Positions 1 through 11,100 of a stretch of DNA of 64,000 nucleotides are shown piece after piece. Below the pieces are notes generated by a model. That model made no database searches and was not told the origin of the DNA. It was given only the letters and a program-made list of their open reading frames with translations. Origin of the DNA: Guyanagaster necrorhizus (lineage: Eukaryota; Basidiomycota; Agaricomycetes; Agaricales; Physalacriaceae); contig NW_025064888.1 in assembly GCF_019112545.1 (NCBI RefSeq), forward strand, positions 1,491,620 to 1,555,619, in the 5' to 3' direction. Made by a program: the position numbers and the translations under genes. Positions within the stretch are counted from its first letter, which is position 1. Each line of letters starts with the position of its first letter.

Positions 1-1771
1 TTAGGGTGTCAGCCATAATTAACGAAGAATAGTGTTTTTCTTATAGCAGAGTATACATAGTTGTTGTGCTGAAATGAGACCAATGCAAGCCATTCAGTAT
101 AGTCATCCTATTGATAATTAATAAACATGTGGAGTTACTTTTCTATCTACTGGTTCACCTGCTCAGTCTGGCCATTTGTCTGAGGATGGTATACCATCAA
201 AGCATTGCTGCAGATATTTAAGAGTGAGTATGAGTCATCAAGGAATTTTAACATGAATTAAGGCCCTCAGTTAAAGATGATGACTTGTGACATACCATAT
301 TTTGCATAGACTTCATCATGAAGAATCTTCACCCATCCTTCTGATGATAATTCTGTCAAACACATGATTGAGATGATGGCTTTTGAGAATCAATCAATGA
401 ACACAATGATTGCATTGTAGCTATTGCAGTCTAGAAGACCAGTAATCATGTTGACAGAGATATGAGTCCAAGATACTTGTGGGACCTCATTTGAATAGAG
501 TGGTGTCACATGTGATTGAGTTGATGCCTTCATCTGTTGACATGTTTCACATCTCTTTACATACTTCCCTACATCTTGTCCCATCTTGGGCCACCAATAT
601 TCTTATAACATGAGCTTCTTGGTCTTTACAATGCCTCAATGTCTGGTGGTCACATAGTCATGGCAGGTGGTGATGATTTCACCATGAAGTTGGTGGTTGC
701 ATGAAATGTAGATCCACTCATCATGTCAGATCAATCTGTCCTCCTTGTCATTTCCCATTTATGGTTGAATGATGGGGCTACCCACTGATCCTATTGGCTG
801 ATAGTTTGTGTCATGCTCTTGATCTGCTCATGAATCTCCTCCTCTATCAGCATAATCATTGTCTGAAAGTGTTTCAGTTTCAGCAATATGACTCCATCAT
901 TGTCTTCTCCCCTCTGATCATGATCTGCTCATCAGCTCAGGAGATTGGCCTTTTTATTTGCTGTCTCAGCCTGGTGATACAATGTGTACTGGTATTCAGA
1001 TAGTTTCATTACCCAGTGAGCCTGCCATCAGTTGAGCTTTTATGGGATTTAGAAGTATCAAATATTTTGATGATCAGTCCAGATTTCAAAGGTCTGAACA
1101 GTGCCAATCAAGTAGTGTCACTATTTGGTGAGAGCTGCCATGATGGCTAGAAGCTCTTTGTCATAAATCTCATAGTTGCATTTGGTTATGGTTAGCACCT
1201 TCAATAGGAACATCACTGAGCACCACTTTCCCTCCTGTTTTTAAGATAGGACTGCACTGATGGCCTCTTTGCTCAAGTCAGCTTCTACTCAGAAGCATCC
1301 TTCTATTATTAGAATCACCAATACTATGTCCTCAGCAAGTCATCATTTCAGGTTATGAAAGGTGTTTTGCTGTAATGGTCCTCATATCTATAGTGCATTG
1401 CTTGTCAATTGAGTCATGGGTTGGATAATTTTACTGTAGTCCTGAATAAATCACTGGTAGAAATTGGTGAACTCTAGGAATGACTGCAGTTCCTTCTTCT
1501 TCATCAGTTCCAGCCATTCTGTGACTCCTGTGACTTTAACCAGATCCATGCATATGCTTCCTTCACTAATGATCACCTCCAGGCATTCCATTTCCAACAC
1601 TTTGAATTTGCACTTCTCCACCTTGAGAAATAGCTTGTGCTTCCTCATCAGAGCCAATACCTATCATATAAGGTATTAATATTCTTCTTGGTCTTTTGAT
1701 ATGATGAGGATGTCATTGAGATATATTGTGGCCTTTCCAGTGGTGATGAGATCCTTGAAGATATCATTCAT
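1..1771 (-). mobile_element. 3' part of pol of the outer (older) chromovirus: integrase, RNase H, end of RT
   Basis: This is the downstream half of a Ty3/gypsy pol gene on the minus strand. It runs from the reverse-transcriptase connection (about 1451-1657, residues like KHKLFLKVEKCKF and a TNFY end), through RNase H (about 1000-1440), to the integrase zinc finger and core start (about 390-584, CETCQQ and WTHISVNMITG). The frame is broken by many stops and small shifts, and CpG is almost absent, so it is a dead copy. It stops at 1771 in the middle of the RT palm. The missing upstream RT residues continue on the minus strand at 9895 and beyond, because another element inserted here. The element's left LTR lies outside the window. 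Confidence 0.93.
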
Positions 1772-2228
1772 TGTTATGATTTTTCCTTATTCCTCATCTA
1801 ACCTCTATTAATGCTTAGTCAGGGCACTAAAAACAGGCACTTAAGACTGTGGGACAAAGCTTATATCATCACAACTGGCCAAGTCCATCATTGTCTTTTG
1901 ATGCAACAATGTTGCCTGATGACACACAATCACCTTTTTATGTACAGTAATGATGCTCAAGGACAATGGGCATGATGAATACAGAAAGATACAATAGATA
2001 GAAATATTATTAGCATACAATGTACAGTATTTAAGGAGCTCACTCTCACTGGTAAAAACCCAGCTTCAAGCTAAAGTTTATTCTACACCATCTTCATTTG
2101 AGCCAGTCTATATGGCCTTGTCACCAAAGACTACTATTCACAACAAGTGAACTCTGATGTTCCACTCAAAGTGCAAAGTGACATCAGTTTATCATGTGTA
2201 TATAGTCATGTGCAACTTGGGTCTAACA
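1772..2228 (+). repeat. 5' LTR of the inner element
   Basis: It is nearly identical to 9438-9894. It contains a TATA-like box TATTTAAG at 2029-2036. About 30 nt downstream, at 2061, is CAGCTTCAAGCTAA, the probable transcript start, which is complementary to the primer-binding site just outside this LTR. The left flank TTCAT is the target duplication. Confidence 0.97.
2029..2036 (+). promoter_or_regulatory. TATA-like box of the inner LTR promoter
   Basis: TATTTAAG lies about 30 nt upstream of the inferred R start at 2061. The same motif at nearly the same spacing occurs in the young element's LTRs (minus strand, 39179-39186 in its 5' LTR). The outer LTR has TATATAAG in the equivalent place. 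The conserved spacing supports a pol II LTR promoter. Confidence 0.65.
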
Positions 2229-2229
2229 A

Positions 2230-2243
2230 TTAGCTTGAAGCTG
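2230..2243 (+). other. Self-priming primer-binding site of the inner element
   Basis: TTAGCTTGAAGCTG starts two bases after the 5' LTR. It is the exact reverse complement of 2061-2074 (CAGCTTCAAGCTAA) inside the LTR, and it has no TGG start as a tRNA-primed site would. This matches the self-priming mechanism known for Tf1/sushi-group elements, in which the folded transcript 5' end primes its own minus-strand DNA. Confidence 0.85.
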
Positions 2244-2285
2244 CTCTTTTTCTTTTCTCATGCCCACTAGTGCAGAGGAAACCAA

Positions 2286-2513
2286 ATGCCCTCTATCAAT
2301 CTATCAGACCCTAACTTCAATCATGAGTTCTTTGAACTCTTTGCTTCGATTATCAGAATATTGTTGAGATTATTGGTGATCATTCAGCTGTGCCAGGGAT
2401 GCCATTCAATTACCACATGGGCTATCAGACATTATAATGAGTTTCAACACATCTGCAATATTCTATGAAATGTAACCCCCGACCTTTCCCTCTATGACAT
2501 CCTTGACTTCCAA
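2286..2513 (+). pseudogene. Small conserved membrane-segment ORF of the retroelement
   Basis: This short reading frame near the element's 5' end has the motif FNHEFFELFASIIRILL, a hydrophobic stretch around RLLVIIQLCQ, and a tail ending RHYNEFQHICNIL. After a TGA at the expected Arg it continues for about 14 more codons to about 2513. The same small protein is found at 38696-38929 (minus) in the young element and, in decayed form, near 15080-15190 (minus) in the outer one, so it is a real part of this lineage. I know of no named family. One transmembrane helix is likely. Function unknown. Confidence 0.7.
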
Positions 2514-2580
2514 TGAACATTCCACCAGCCCCTGACAGACCCTCTATCTGAAGCCAGGCCTAGCAGCCTGCATCAAGGGG

Positions 2581-3918
2581 ATGTTCAGGAAGAAGAAAGA
2601 CACCAATACTCTCTCTGGCAACTCAGCAGAGACTGAGATGCTCACCTTGCAGGATTCAGGAATCCATGGGCCTCAGGACCCCCACCAGACCATGAAGACA
2701 AGGAGGTCCCAGGAGACTTCTTTCAGCAGTCTCTCTCCCCTGACACTACCACCACCTCTCGAACTGGTGGGATTGCTAACTGTGCCAGAGATTCCCTCAA
2801 TGCCACTCAGATGGCTCCAAGATCCTGCCAGACAACATCTGGAAGCCAGCCTCACAGCCCCACCTCTTCTGTCCCTCATTCAGTTAGGACAAGTGGTGGG
2901 CTGGGAAGGTCACCCTCAGACCATCTTGATGATGAGTGCCAAAATCAAGAAGCTCAAGACAAGGTCATCCACCAGTACTTTCCCACCTGGGACACCAATG
3001 TCCCATTCAACTATGATGAGGCCCTCTGACAGGAAGAACAGAGGCAGCAAACTGCACCACAACTGGTTTGCAGCAAACTTGAGGAACATCTCCTCAAGCA
3101 AGGCAGACAAAGATGAGAAGCTGAAGACTACAACTGGCAGCATCAGGAGGAGCATCAGGAAATCAAAAGGATGCAGCTGGAAAGAGCTAACATCAGCAAC
3201 TGGTATGGCCTCTGATCTGAGGTCGCAATGGTACTTGCACCTATATGAACTGACCATTCTCTCTCAACCCTGGTCTTCAGAGAGCCCAGCACTGACTCTG
3301 ACCCCTGGAGCAAAAATCATTGGCAAAATGAAACAATTGCAGCTGGAGGCACACTCCTACACCCCCCAATCCCATAGTATCCTCCTCTCTGATGAACCCC
3401 TAGTGCTGACACTATATTTGGAGATGATGAGTCTGTTCTCAGACACTACAGACTACAAGTCCCTGCAACTGCCCACATCCCCACTTGAGCCCTCCGGAGT
3501 TTCCTCAGTAGTTGAGTGATCAGGCAGCTACTTGATGATGAATACCAGTGAAACATCCAGCTCTATCATGAGTGAGTGGAGGCAGCAAGAGCAATGGGAG
3601 GCAATCAGTATGATGCCAACATTGGAAGCCAGCCTGCTTTCACCTACCTCAGTGCCTCCACCACCTTGGGCCCCACAGCTGGGCCCAGCACTCAGCCAGA
3701 ACAGCAGGAAGACAGCCCAACCACAAGAGGACATGGAGAGTTTCTATGACCCATCTGCTGTTTTTCCCCTCAAGGATGAGGAAGACAAGGAAGATGAGAA
3801 AACTGAGAGCAGTGATCCACCCTGCACTGGAAGAGAACTGTTGTACTTGATGATGAAAGATACAGATGAAGAAGAATTAGCAAAGACGATACAGAAGGCA
3901 AGGGAGCAGGAATATTAG
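2581..3918 (+). pseudogene. Leader (pre-gag) region with two overlapping frames
   Basis: A 312-codon frame (2581-3519) and a frame at 3532-3918 precede gag. They are rich in Ser, Pro, Thr and Gln, with an acidic tail (DEEDKEDEKTESSD). A second frame (2811-3029) opens inside the first at the ATG within SMPLRWLQ, shifted by 2 nt. The same arrangement and the same relative frame occur in the other two elements. The region may be an N-terminal extension of gag or a separate accessory protein. No domain was recognised. Stops show decay. Confidence 0.6.
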
Positions 3919-4549
3919 GAGTTGTATATCTAGAGGGTAAACTTCTTATGGTGTGACACTACCTGGGTAGCATCACAGATGGGACAATTATATATTCATG
4001 CCACAGCTAACGAATGAACAGAAATCCTGAGGCATACAGCCATCCAATATGCTACTGATGAATACAACAAGAGACACCTGGAGGACCAAGTTCAGAGGCC
4101 ACTAGCTTATCAAAGCCTGATAGTCATACAACCAATGCTGCAAACCCCTCCAGTAAACCTGAAATGTGCCATATACATGGCTCCATCCATCTACAGCACA
4201 TTTTCATACTCTGTCTCTTCCTCAAGATCAATGGCAACCTAGCTCTCTCAATCCTGAGCAATGCCAGGTGAGCTGCTGGTCTTGTATCAAAATCCCTGGA
4301 CCAGCAAAGAGAGCCAGATACTAGCCACACAACTGCCACCAGATGAGGCAACAGGAAGCAGTACTGGGAAGGAACTGGTGCAAGATGATTCTGAGGCAGT
4401 CCAATTAGGATTTACCATCAGAGATGGGGTAATAGTCTGAAAGGAGAAACCCCTCTGCAGGAGCCCCATGGCTGACAATGACTCCCTACATTCATTCTTG
4501 GGTCCACCATCTGAGTGGTGATGACCTCCCTTCTCAGAATGGCCCAATC

Positions 4550-5511
4550 TGATGGGCACCCTACCAAATGATGCAGCCATTCTTCAGTGCCACTCTGATC
4601 TTCTATGAAAGCCTTGCCCCTTCAAGGGTGCCTCCAATGACATTGACCAATTCCTCATAGACTGCAAACAGTATTTTGAGGTCTACATAGGATACCTAGG
4701 AACCAACATGAACAGGGTCATCTTTGCCACCTCCTATCTCAAGGAAAAAGCAAAGACTTGGTGGATTCTGATTTCCCTGAATTTCTGGTTGACAACTTGC
4801 AGACATTACTGGTACTCCTCATGGCCTGTTTTCAAACAGATGCTTCATGATAAGTTCATTGATCTGGTGATACAGGAAGTGCACAAGCAGAAGATCAAGG
4901 AATATAAGATAGGAGATAAGGCAGCCACAGACTATTTCAATGAGCCAGAACAATTAGCCAAACTCACCAGGATTCAGGACAACATGGCAAACAAAGGAAG
5001 AATGGTTGAGGCCCTCAAGAGAGGGGTCCCCTCCTCATACATCACAATGATCTCTGCAATCAGCATCACAGCCTTAATGCCAGTTGGCTATGACAAATGG
5101 AAGGAATGGATCATTGAAATGTACAAGGAGCAATAAAGGCAGAAAGCAGAGTCAACAACCCTACAGGACTACAGCAAGAAATTGACACCACCAACCTCAA
5201 ACAGTACAAAAACGTCAGGGACAACTGCTGGAAAATCACCAGGAACCTCAATGGCCTCTGCCTATGGCACCCAAAAGACCAGGACCAGAATGACATACAT
5301 CAGAACTGGAAAGCCAATGGATATCAACTGCATGAAGAAAGAAGGAAAGTGCTTCAACTGTGGACAAAAGGGCTATATGGCCAAGGACTGTCTAAAGAAG
5401 AAGTGCATCAGAGAAGATATCCAGGCACAGATCACTGAGTTACAGAAAGAGGATGAGGAGCTTGGGCCCAAAGTGAGAATTGAGGAGGTAAAAGAGAGGG
5501 CCAGTCAGTGA
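4550..5511 (+). pseudogene. gag (capsid and nucleocapsid), decayed
   Basis: This is a retrotransposon Gag. The capsid-like part at 4708-5136 has the characteristic AKTWWILISLNFWL, FKQMLHDKFIDL and ATDYFNEPEQLAKL segments; upstream coding from about 4550 is broken by a stop. The nucleocapsid knuckle is at about 5347-5390. It reads CFNCGQKGYMAKDC, so the His of the C-X2-C-X4-H-X4-C motif is Tyr (CAT to TAT). The young element keeps the His. The role would be packaging of element RNA in cytoplasmic virus-like particles. Stops and the lost ligand make this copy defective. Confidence 0.9.
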
Positions 5512-5969
5512 GCAGTTCCACTAGACTGGCCAAAGCACTTTATGGTGTGTCACCAGTAGCCACTAGTCAGACTAAAGAAGTCTCTGTAGTTACCCCTATG
5601 CATGCTTTATATATGCATTGGAATATACTCTGATTTACAACTATACACACCAAAGAACTGCAAAAACCTACTCAAGCACTGGCAGGCCAAACAGGGGCAG
5701 AGGGCCCTGACACCTGGCTCAAACCATTCAATACTGAATGGACCTGGAGGGCCATCAAGGATGCCAAAGATGAAGCTGTGGCAAAAGCCATACTAAAAAA
5801 CTGAGTCCATTGAACCTGAACTGAAGAAGTGATAGATGAGATGATAGAAGGAATGAAACAAGCCAAGCGATGTCAGGCCTTAGAGTGGCTAGACAAACTC
5901 CAAGGACCATGAAAGTTCATCAGATGATCTAAAACCCCAAGGCAAGACCTCATTACCAAAGCCCAGATT

Positions 5970-6362
5970 AAAACACTCACATCACACTCTACATATGTGG
6001 TCAATGCCCTGATCGACAGTGGGTGCACAGGAAGCTCTATTAATTGAGCTTTCATTGACAAACACCAACTACCCACCCAAAGTACTGTGGCACCAATCTC
6101 AGTCTATAATGCTGATAGAACAAAAAACCAAGCTGGTTTGATCACCAAGTTTGTTGAGCTCAGACTCACAATCAGGAACCATTCTGAGCAAATTGACCTG
6201 GCAGTAACCAATCTTGGGACTAAAGAGATCTTCCTCAGGCACAATTGGCTGATACATCACAATCTGCTGATCAACTGGAAAACCAGCAGAATTACATTTG
6301 CAAGATGCCAGTGTCAGAAAATCCTATTCAAATTGCCTGATGAAGATCCAGATGACAGATGA
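5970..6362 (+). pseudogene. pol: aspartic protease (retropepsin-like)
   Basis: The active-site segment ALIDSGCTGSSIN is readable at about 6007-6045, with the catalytic DSG intact. It is followed by a TGA where the outer copy has Cys and an ancestral Arg is likely, then by PISVYNADRTKNQ and a chromoviral spacer with LRHNWLIHHNLLINWK. In an active element this domain would cut the Gag-Pol polyprotein. The surrounding stops mean this copy cannot be made as one polypeptide. Confidence 0.85.
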
Positions 6363-6428
6363 GATGAGGAGATGGAGGACAGAGAGACCATACTTGCCAT
6401 TGATCTCTAAGAAGAGATACATATTCAG

Positions 6429-7870
6429 GTGATCCACCATGCCAACAATCTAGCTGCCAGAGCCAATGAACAAAAGGAGGAGAAAACCTTTGAGGAAATG
6501 GTATCTGAATGGGCACAAGACTTTAAGGACCTGTTTGAGAAGGAAAGCTTTGATGAACTACCTACATCAAAGCCATGGGATCATGTGATCAAATTAATCC
6601 CAAATGCCAATGCCAATCTCGACTGCAAAACTTATCCCCTGGGAAATAATGAACAACAGGAACTTGACAAGTTCCTGGACAAAAACTTGTCTAGCAGATG
6701 AATATGACCTTCAAAGTCTCTCATGGTGTCATCATTCTTCTTTGTCAAAAAGAAGGATGAAAAACTCCAACTGGTCCAGGATTATCAGAAGTTAAATGAG
6801 ATGACAATCAAAAATCGTTATCCCCTTCTCTTAATCTCTGAACTAATGGACAAGCTTTGGGGTGCCAAATATTACACCAAACTTGACATCCAATGAGGAT
6901 ATAACAATGTCTGCATCAAAGAAGGAGACAAATGGAAGGCAGCATTCAGAACAAATCAAGGGCTGTTTGTGCCAATGGTTATGTTCTTCAGGTTAACAAA
7001 TTCACCAGCAACCTTCCAATGGATGATGAATGATATATTCAAGAATCTCATCTCCACTGGGAAGGTCACCATCTATCTAGACAACATCCTGATTATATCA
7101 AAAACAAAAGAAGAGCACAGGAAGTTAGTGCGACAGGTACTGGCCCTTATGAGGAAACACAAATTGTTCCTCAAAGCAGAGAAATGCAAGTTTGAGGTGC
7201 TTGAAACCAAGTATCCCAGGGTCATTATCAGTGAAGGAAGCATCAAAATGGACCCCATCAAAGTAGTAGGAGTAACAGAATGGCCCAAGCCAGGGAAGAA
7301 GAAGAAACTGCAGTTGTTCCTCAGGTTTATCAACTTCTACTGATGGTTCATCTGGGATTACAGTAAAATCATCTGGCCAATGATGCAATTGACTGGTAAT
7401 GCCCTGTGGGCTTGGGGCCCTTTCCAACAAACCACCTTTGACAATCTCAAATGGTGACTGGCAGAAGATATCATATTAGCCATCCCCATTCAGGAAGGAA
7501 GATTCCATGTCAAGGCCAATTCCAGTGAGGGGGCCATCAGGGCTGTCCTCTCCCAGGAGCAACAGGAGAGATGGCATCCAGTAGCATTCCTCTCCAAAGC
7601 ACTTACAGTTACAGAGCAGAATTATGAAATTTATGACAAGGAGCTACTTGCCATCATGCTTGCCTTAAAAGAGTGGTGGCATTATCTGATTGGTGCCATG
7701 GAAGTTTTTGAGATCTGGACAGATCATCAAAATCTCTGTTACTTCTGACAACTACAGAAGTTGAACCATCGGCAAGCCAGATGGATCATCAAACTCAGCC
7801 AGTATCAATACACTCTTCATCACAAGGCTGGCATAGCTAATAAAAAGGCCAACCTTCTTAGCTGATGAGC
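6429..7870 (+). pseudogene. pol: reverse transcriptase and RNase H, decayed
   Basis: RT palm and fingers are seen as [57 protein letters not shown] and the catalytic box near 7075-7092. The box reads IYLDNILI instead of IYLDDILI, so one of the two metal-binding Asp residues is Asn (GAC/GAT to AAC, a transition). RNase H follows (about 7540-7870) with YEIYDKELLAIMLA and EIWTDHQNL. TGA codons stand at Arg positions conserved in the family, for example in the FY*WFI segment at about 7340. The copy is inactive. Confidence 0.93.
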
Positions 7871-7879
7871 AGATCATGA

Positions 7880-9240
7880 CCAAGGAGGGACCGACAATGA
7901 AGGTGTCACACTCCTATGGCCTGAACATTTCTGAGCCATGATAATGCCAATAGAGGAGGAGATCCACAAATGCATCAAGAGTGCCACTAGGGACAGTCAC
8001 AAATGAGACCAAAGAGTAGTCCCATCACTGAATCACAAGAGGAGCATGACAAAAGAGGGAGGACTAATTCACTATGATGGGCAAATCTATATCCCACAAG
8101 ATCAAAGGCTGTATGGTGAGATCATCTCGACTTGTCATGACCATGCAACTGCTGGACATCCCAGCATTACCAAAACAAAAGAGCTCATACTACAGGAATA
8201 TTGGTGGCCCAAAATGGGCAATGATATCACCACCTATGTCAAGGCTTGTGAAGTCTGTCAACAGGGGAAGCCATCAACCTAGGCTCATGTGGTGCTGTTG
8301 CATCCAAATAAGGTCTCATCATCATCATGGACCCACATCTACATCAATATGATCCCTGGGCTTCCAGATTGCAATGGCTATAATGCAATCATTGTCATTG
8401 TCAACTGGTTCTCAAAAGCAATCATTCTGATCACATGCTCAACAGAACTTACCTCAGAAGGGTGGGCAAAAATTCTATATGATGAGGTCTACACCAAGCA
8501 TGGAATGCCACTGGTAGTCATCTCAGATAGGGGACCCCAATTCATCTCCAAATTCCTTGATGACCTGTATCACCTATTACACATCAAGCATAATGCATCA
8601 ACCACATATCACCCACAAACTGATGGACAAACAGAATATGCAAATCAGAAAGTAGAAAAATATTTTTGTCTCTTCATTAACTACTGCCAAGATGACTGGG
8701 TAGAATGGCTGGCTCTTATAGCCTTCCAACACAATAACTGCATACATTCTGCTATGGGAAAGACTTCATTCTTCATTAACCATGGCCTTCACCCACACAT
8801 CACACAAACTCAGCATCATCATGTGATAATCCCTGCATCCATGGACTTTACCTCTACTATATCAAAGATCCATGTCAAAACTAAAATAGCACTTGAATGC
8901 ACTGCAGCAATGATGAAGCAAAATTATGACAAGCATTGCTGAGCACTGCACCACTATACACCATCTGACAAGGTATGATTGGACACAATCAACCTTCATT
9001 TGCCTCATCCAAAGCACAAACTAGCTGATAAATGCACCAGGCCCTTCACAATAATCTCCAAAGTTGGGGTGAGCACCTATAAACTTTATCTACCACCTAT
9101 CTGGAAAATCCACAATGTCTTTAATGAGTCATTACTATCTCCCTACATTGTGCCAGCATTCCTAAATCAAGAACACCTGCTGCCACCACCATCTGACCTA
9201 ATCAACAATAAAGAACACTATAAAGTTGACTAGGTCTTAC
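7880..9240 (+). pseudogene. pol: integrase with zinc finger, core and GPY/F region
   Basis: The zinc-binding part is at 8046-8282 (H..H then CEVCQQ). The catalytic core is at 8289-8942, with YNAIIVIVNWFSKA, ISDRGPQFISKF and TYHPQTDGQTEYANQKVEKY. The first catalytic Asp of a typical VDRFSK block is Asn here (VNWFSK), while the second Asp (SDRGPQF) and the Glu of QKVEKY are present. The C-terminal module at 8979-9233 has TRPFTIISKVG and WKIHNVFNESLL. It would join element DNA to chromatin. The frame breaks at 8280-8290 and 8940. Confidence 0.92.
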
Positions 9241-9279
9241 ATCATAAACCCCAAAAAATCAAAGCAAAGGGGGGTGGCA

Positions 9280-9400
9280 TAATGACAACTGTGGACTACC
9301 TCATCAGTTGGAAGGGTTATGGGCCCAAGTCCAACTAGTGGGTAAATAAAAAACACATGAACACCAATGATGCTATACACGACTATGAATTATCCCTAAA
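9280..9400 (+). pseudogene. Chromodomain at the C end of integrase (broken)
   Basis: TTVDYLISWKGYGPKSN is followed by TAG where the young copy has Gln (NQWVNKK), then WVNKKHMNTNDAIHDYE. The YLxSWKGY..N.W pattern is a chromodomain, which in chromoviruses targets integration to modified histone tails. The nonsense codon is one C-to-T change from CAG. Confidence 0.85.
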
Positions 9401-9437
9401 TTAAGCTATTGGGATGATGGTCTTAAGGAGGGGATAA

Positions 9438-9894
9438 TGTTATGATTTTTTCTTATTCCTCATCTAACCCCTATTGATGCTTAGTCAGGGCACTAAAAAC
9501 AGGCACTTAAGACTGTAGGACAAAGCTTATATTGTCACAACTAGCTAAGTCCATCATTGTCTTTCGATGCAACAATGTTGTCTGATGATGCACAATCACC
9601 TTTTTATGTACAGTAATGATGCTCAAGGACAATGGGCATGATGAACACAGAAAGATACAATAGATAGAAATATTATTAGCATACAATGTACAGTATTTAA
9701 GGAGCTCGCTCTCACTGATAAAAACCCAGCTTCAAGCTAAAGTTTATTCTACACCATCTTCACTCGAGCTAGTCCATATGGCCTTGTCACCAAAGACTAC
9801 TATTCACAACAAGTGAACTCTGATGTTCCACTTGAAGTGCAAATTGATGTCAGTTTATCACATGTATATAGTCATGTGCAACTTGGGTCTAACA
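9438..9894 (+). repeat. 3' LTR of the inner element
   Basis: It is 457 bp and matches 1772-2228 apart from about 26 substitutions that I count. It is followed by the target duplication TTCAT at 9895-9899, after which the interrupted outer RT gene resumes on the minus strand (GGMMNDI-type residues read across the junction). Confidence 0.97.
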
Positions 9895-11100
9895 TTCATC
9901 ATCCACTAGAAAGTCACTGGTGAGTTGGTCAGACCAAAGAACATAATGGTTGGTTCAAAAAGCCCTCAGTTGATGTGGAATGCTGCCTTCCACTTATCAC
10001 TGACATTGTTATACCCCTATCTCACATCCAGTTTAGTATAGCAATAGGCCCTATGCAACTTGTCTATTAGTTCTGATATCAGCAGGAGGGGATAATGATT
10101 TTTTATCATCATCTTGTTTAGTCTTTGATAGTCTTAGATAGGCTGGAGATTTCTGTCCTTCTTTTTAACAAAAAAAGAAGAGAGAGGCCATGGGGGACTT
10201 TGAGAGTTAAATGTGTCCACTGGCAAGGTTCTCTTCAAGGAACTTGTCGATTTCCTGCTGCTCTGGGTAGCTGAGTGGGTATGTCTTGCAATTGAGATTG
10301 GCATTCACATTTGGGGTCAGTTTGATGGCATGATTATATGGTTTTGGCTCTGGTAACTCATCAAAACTCTCTTTACTAAATAGGTTCTGATAGTCTCAGA
10401 CCTATTCAGATACCATCTCTTTAAACATCTTTTCTTTCTTTCCTGCATTGGCTTTTGCCACCAAATCATTGGTGTGATGTACTGCTCAGATCTGCATAGT
10501 CTGTTCCATGTCAATAGTGAGGATAGTTTTGCTACCTTCTATTTCTTTGTCTCACTGATCTTCAGGGTCTTTGTCTGTCAGTTTGAAGGGAATTTTTCAG
10601 CATCAGCAGCAAGCAAAGGTTACTCACCCAGTCTTCCAATTGATGAGAGTGTTGTGTCATATTAGCCAATTATGACCAAGAAACATTTCTTTGGTTTTAA
10701 GGTCAGTGATGGCCAAATCAATCCATTCTGAGTAATCTCTTATGGTTAGCCAAAGTTCAATGAATTTGGTTATTGAGCCAGCTTAGTTCTTTGTCCCATC
10801 TGCATTATAAATAGAAATAGGAGTGGCTGTTGCTTTGGTTGGTATGTTATGCTTGTTGATGAAAGCACAATTGATTGAGCTTCCAATACAGCCACTATTG
10901 ATCAGAGCCATCACTGCATGCATGATTTGGAATGTGAGTGTTTCAATTTGGGCTTTAGTGGTCAAGTCTCACTCTGGAGTCTTTTGTCATTGAATATACT
11001 TCTTTGGCCCCTAGAGTTCTTCTAGCCATTCTAATGCTTGGCATCTCTCAGCTGTTCTCATTCTCTCTATCATCTCATTGATCACCTCTTCTGCTCTAGT
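9895..11100 (-). pseudogene. Outer element pol 5' part: protease and first half of RT
   Basis: Reading on the minus strand, the retropepsin segment lies at 10783-10965 as ALINSGCIGSSIN, with the catalytic Asp replaced by Asn (GAC/GAT to AAT). It is followed by IPTKATATPISIYNADGTKN. RT fingers follow toward 9895, with reversed KKK, QDYQ and YNNV stretches near 10000-10170. The gene is cut at 9895 by the inner element and continues at 1771. Many stops mark it as old. Confidence 0.88.

Larger units (their letters stand above)
1772..9894 (+). mobile_element. Inner full-length Ty3/gypsy chromovirus, nested in the outer element
   Basis: A complete LTR retrotransposon of 8,123 bp has two 457-bp LTRs (1772-2228 and 9438-9894) that begin TGTTATG and end TCTAACA. 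It is flanked by the 5-bp duplication TTCAT (1767-1771 and 9895-9899). Between the LTRs lie a self-priming site, a small ORF, a two-frame leader, gag with a zinc knuckle, and pol in the order protease, RT, RNase H, integrase, chromodomain. All frames carry stops, so it cannot act by itself. My hand count gives about 26 LTR differences, 25 of them transitions. Confidence 0.97.

Noticed and set aside
2916..3257. A 113-codon minus frame opposite the inner leader.
   Set aside because: Shadow of the leader frames; no counterpart in the other two elements.
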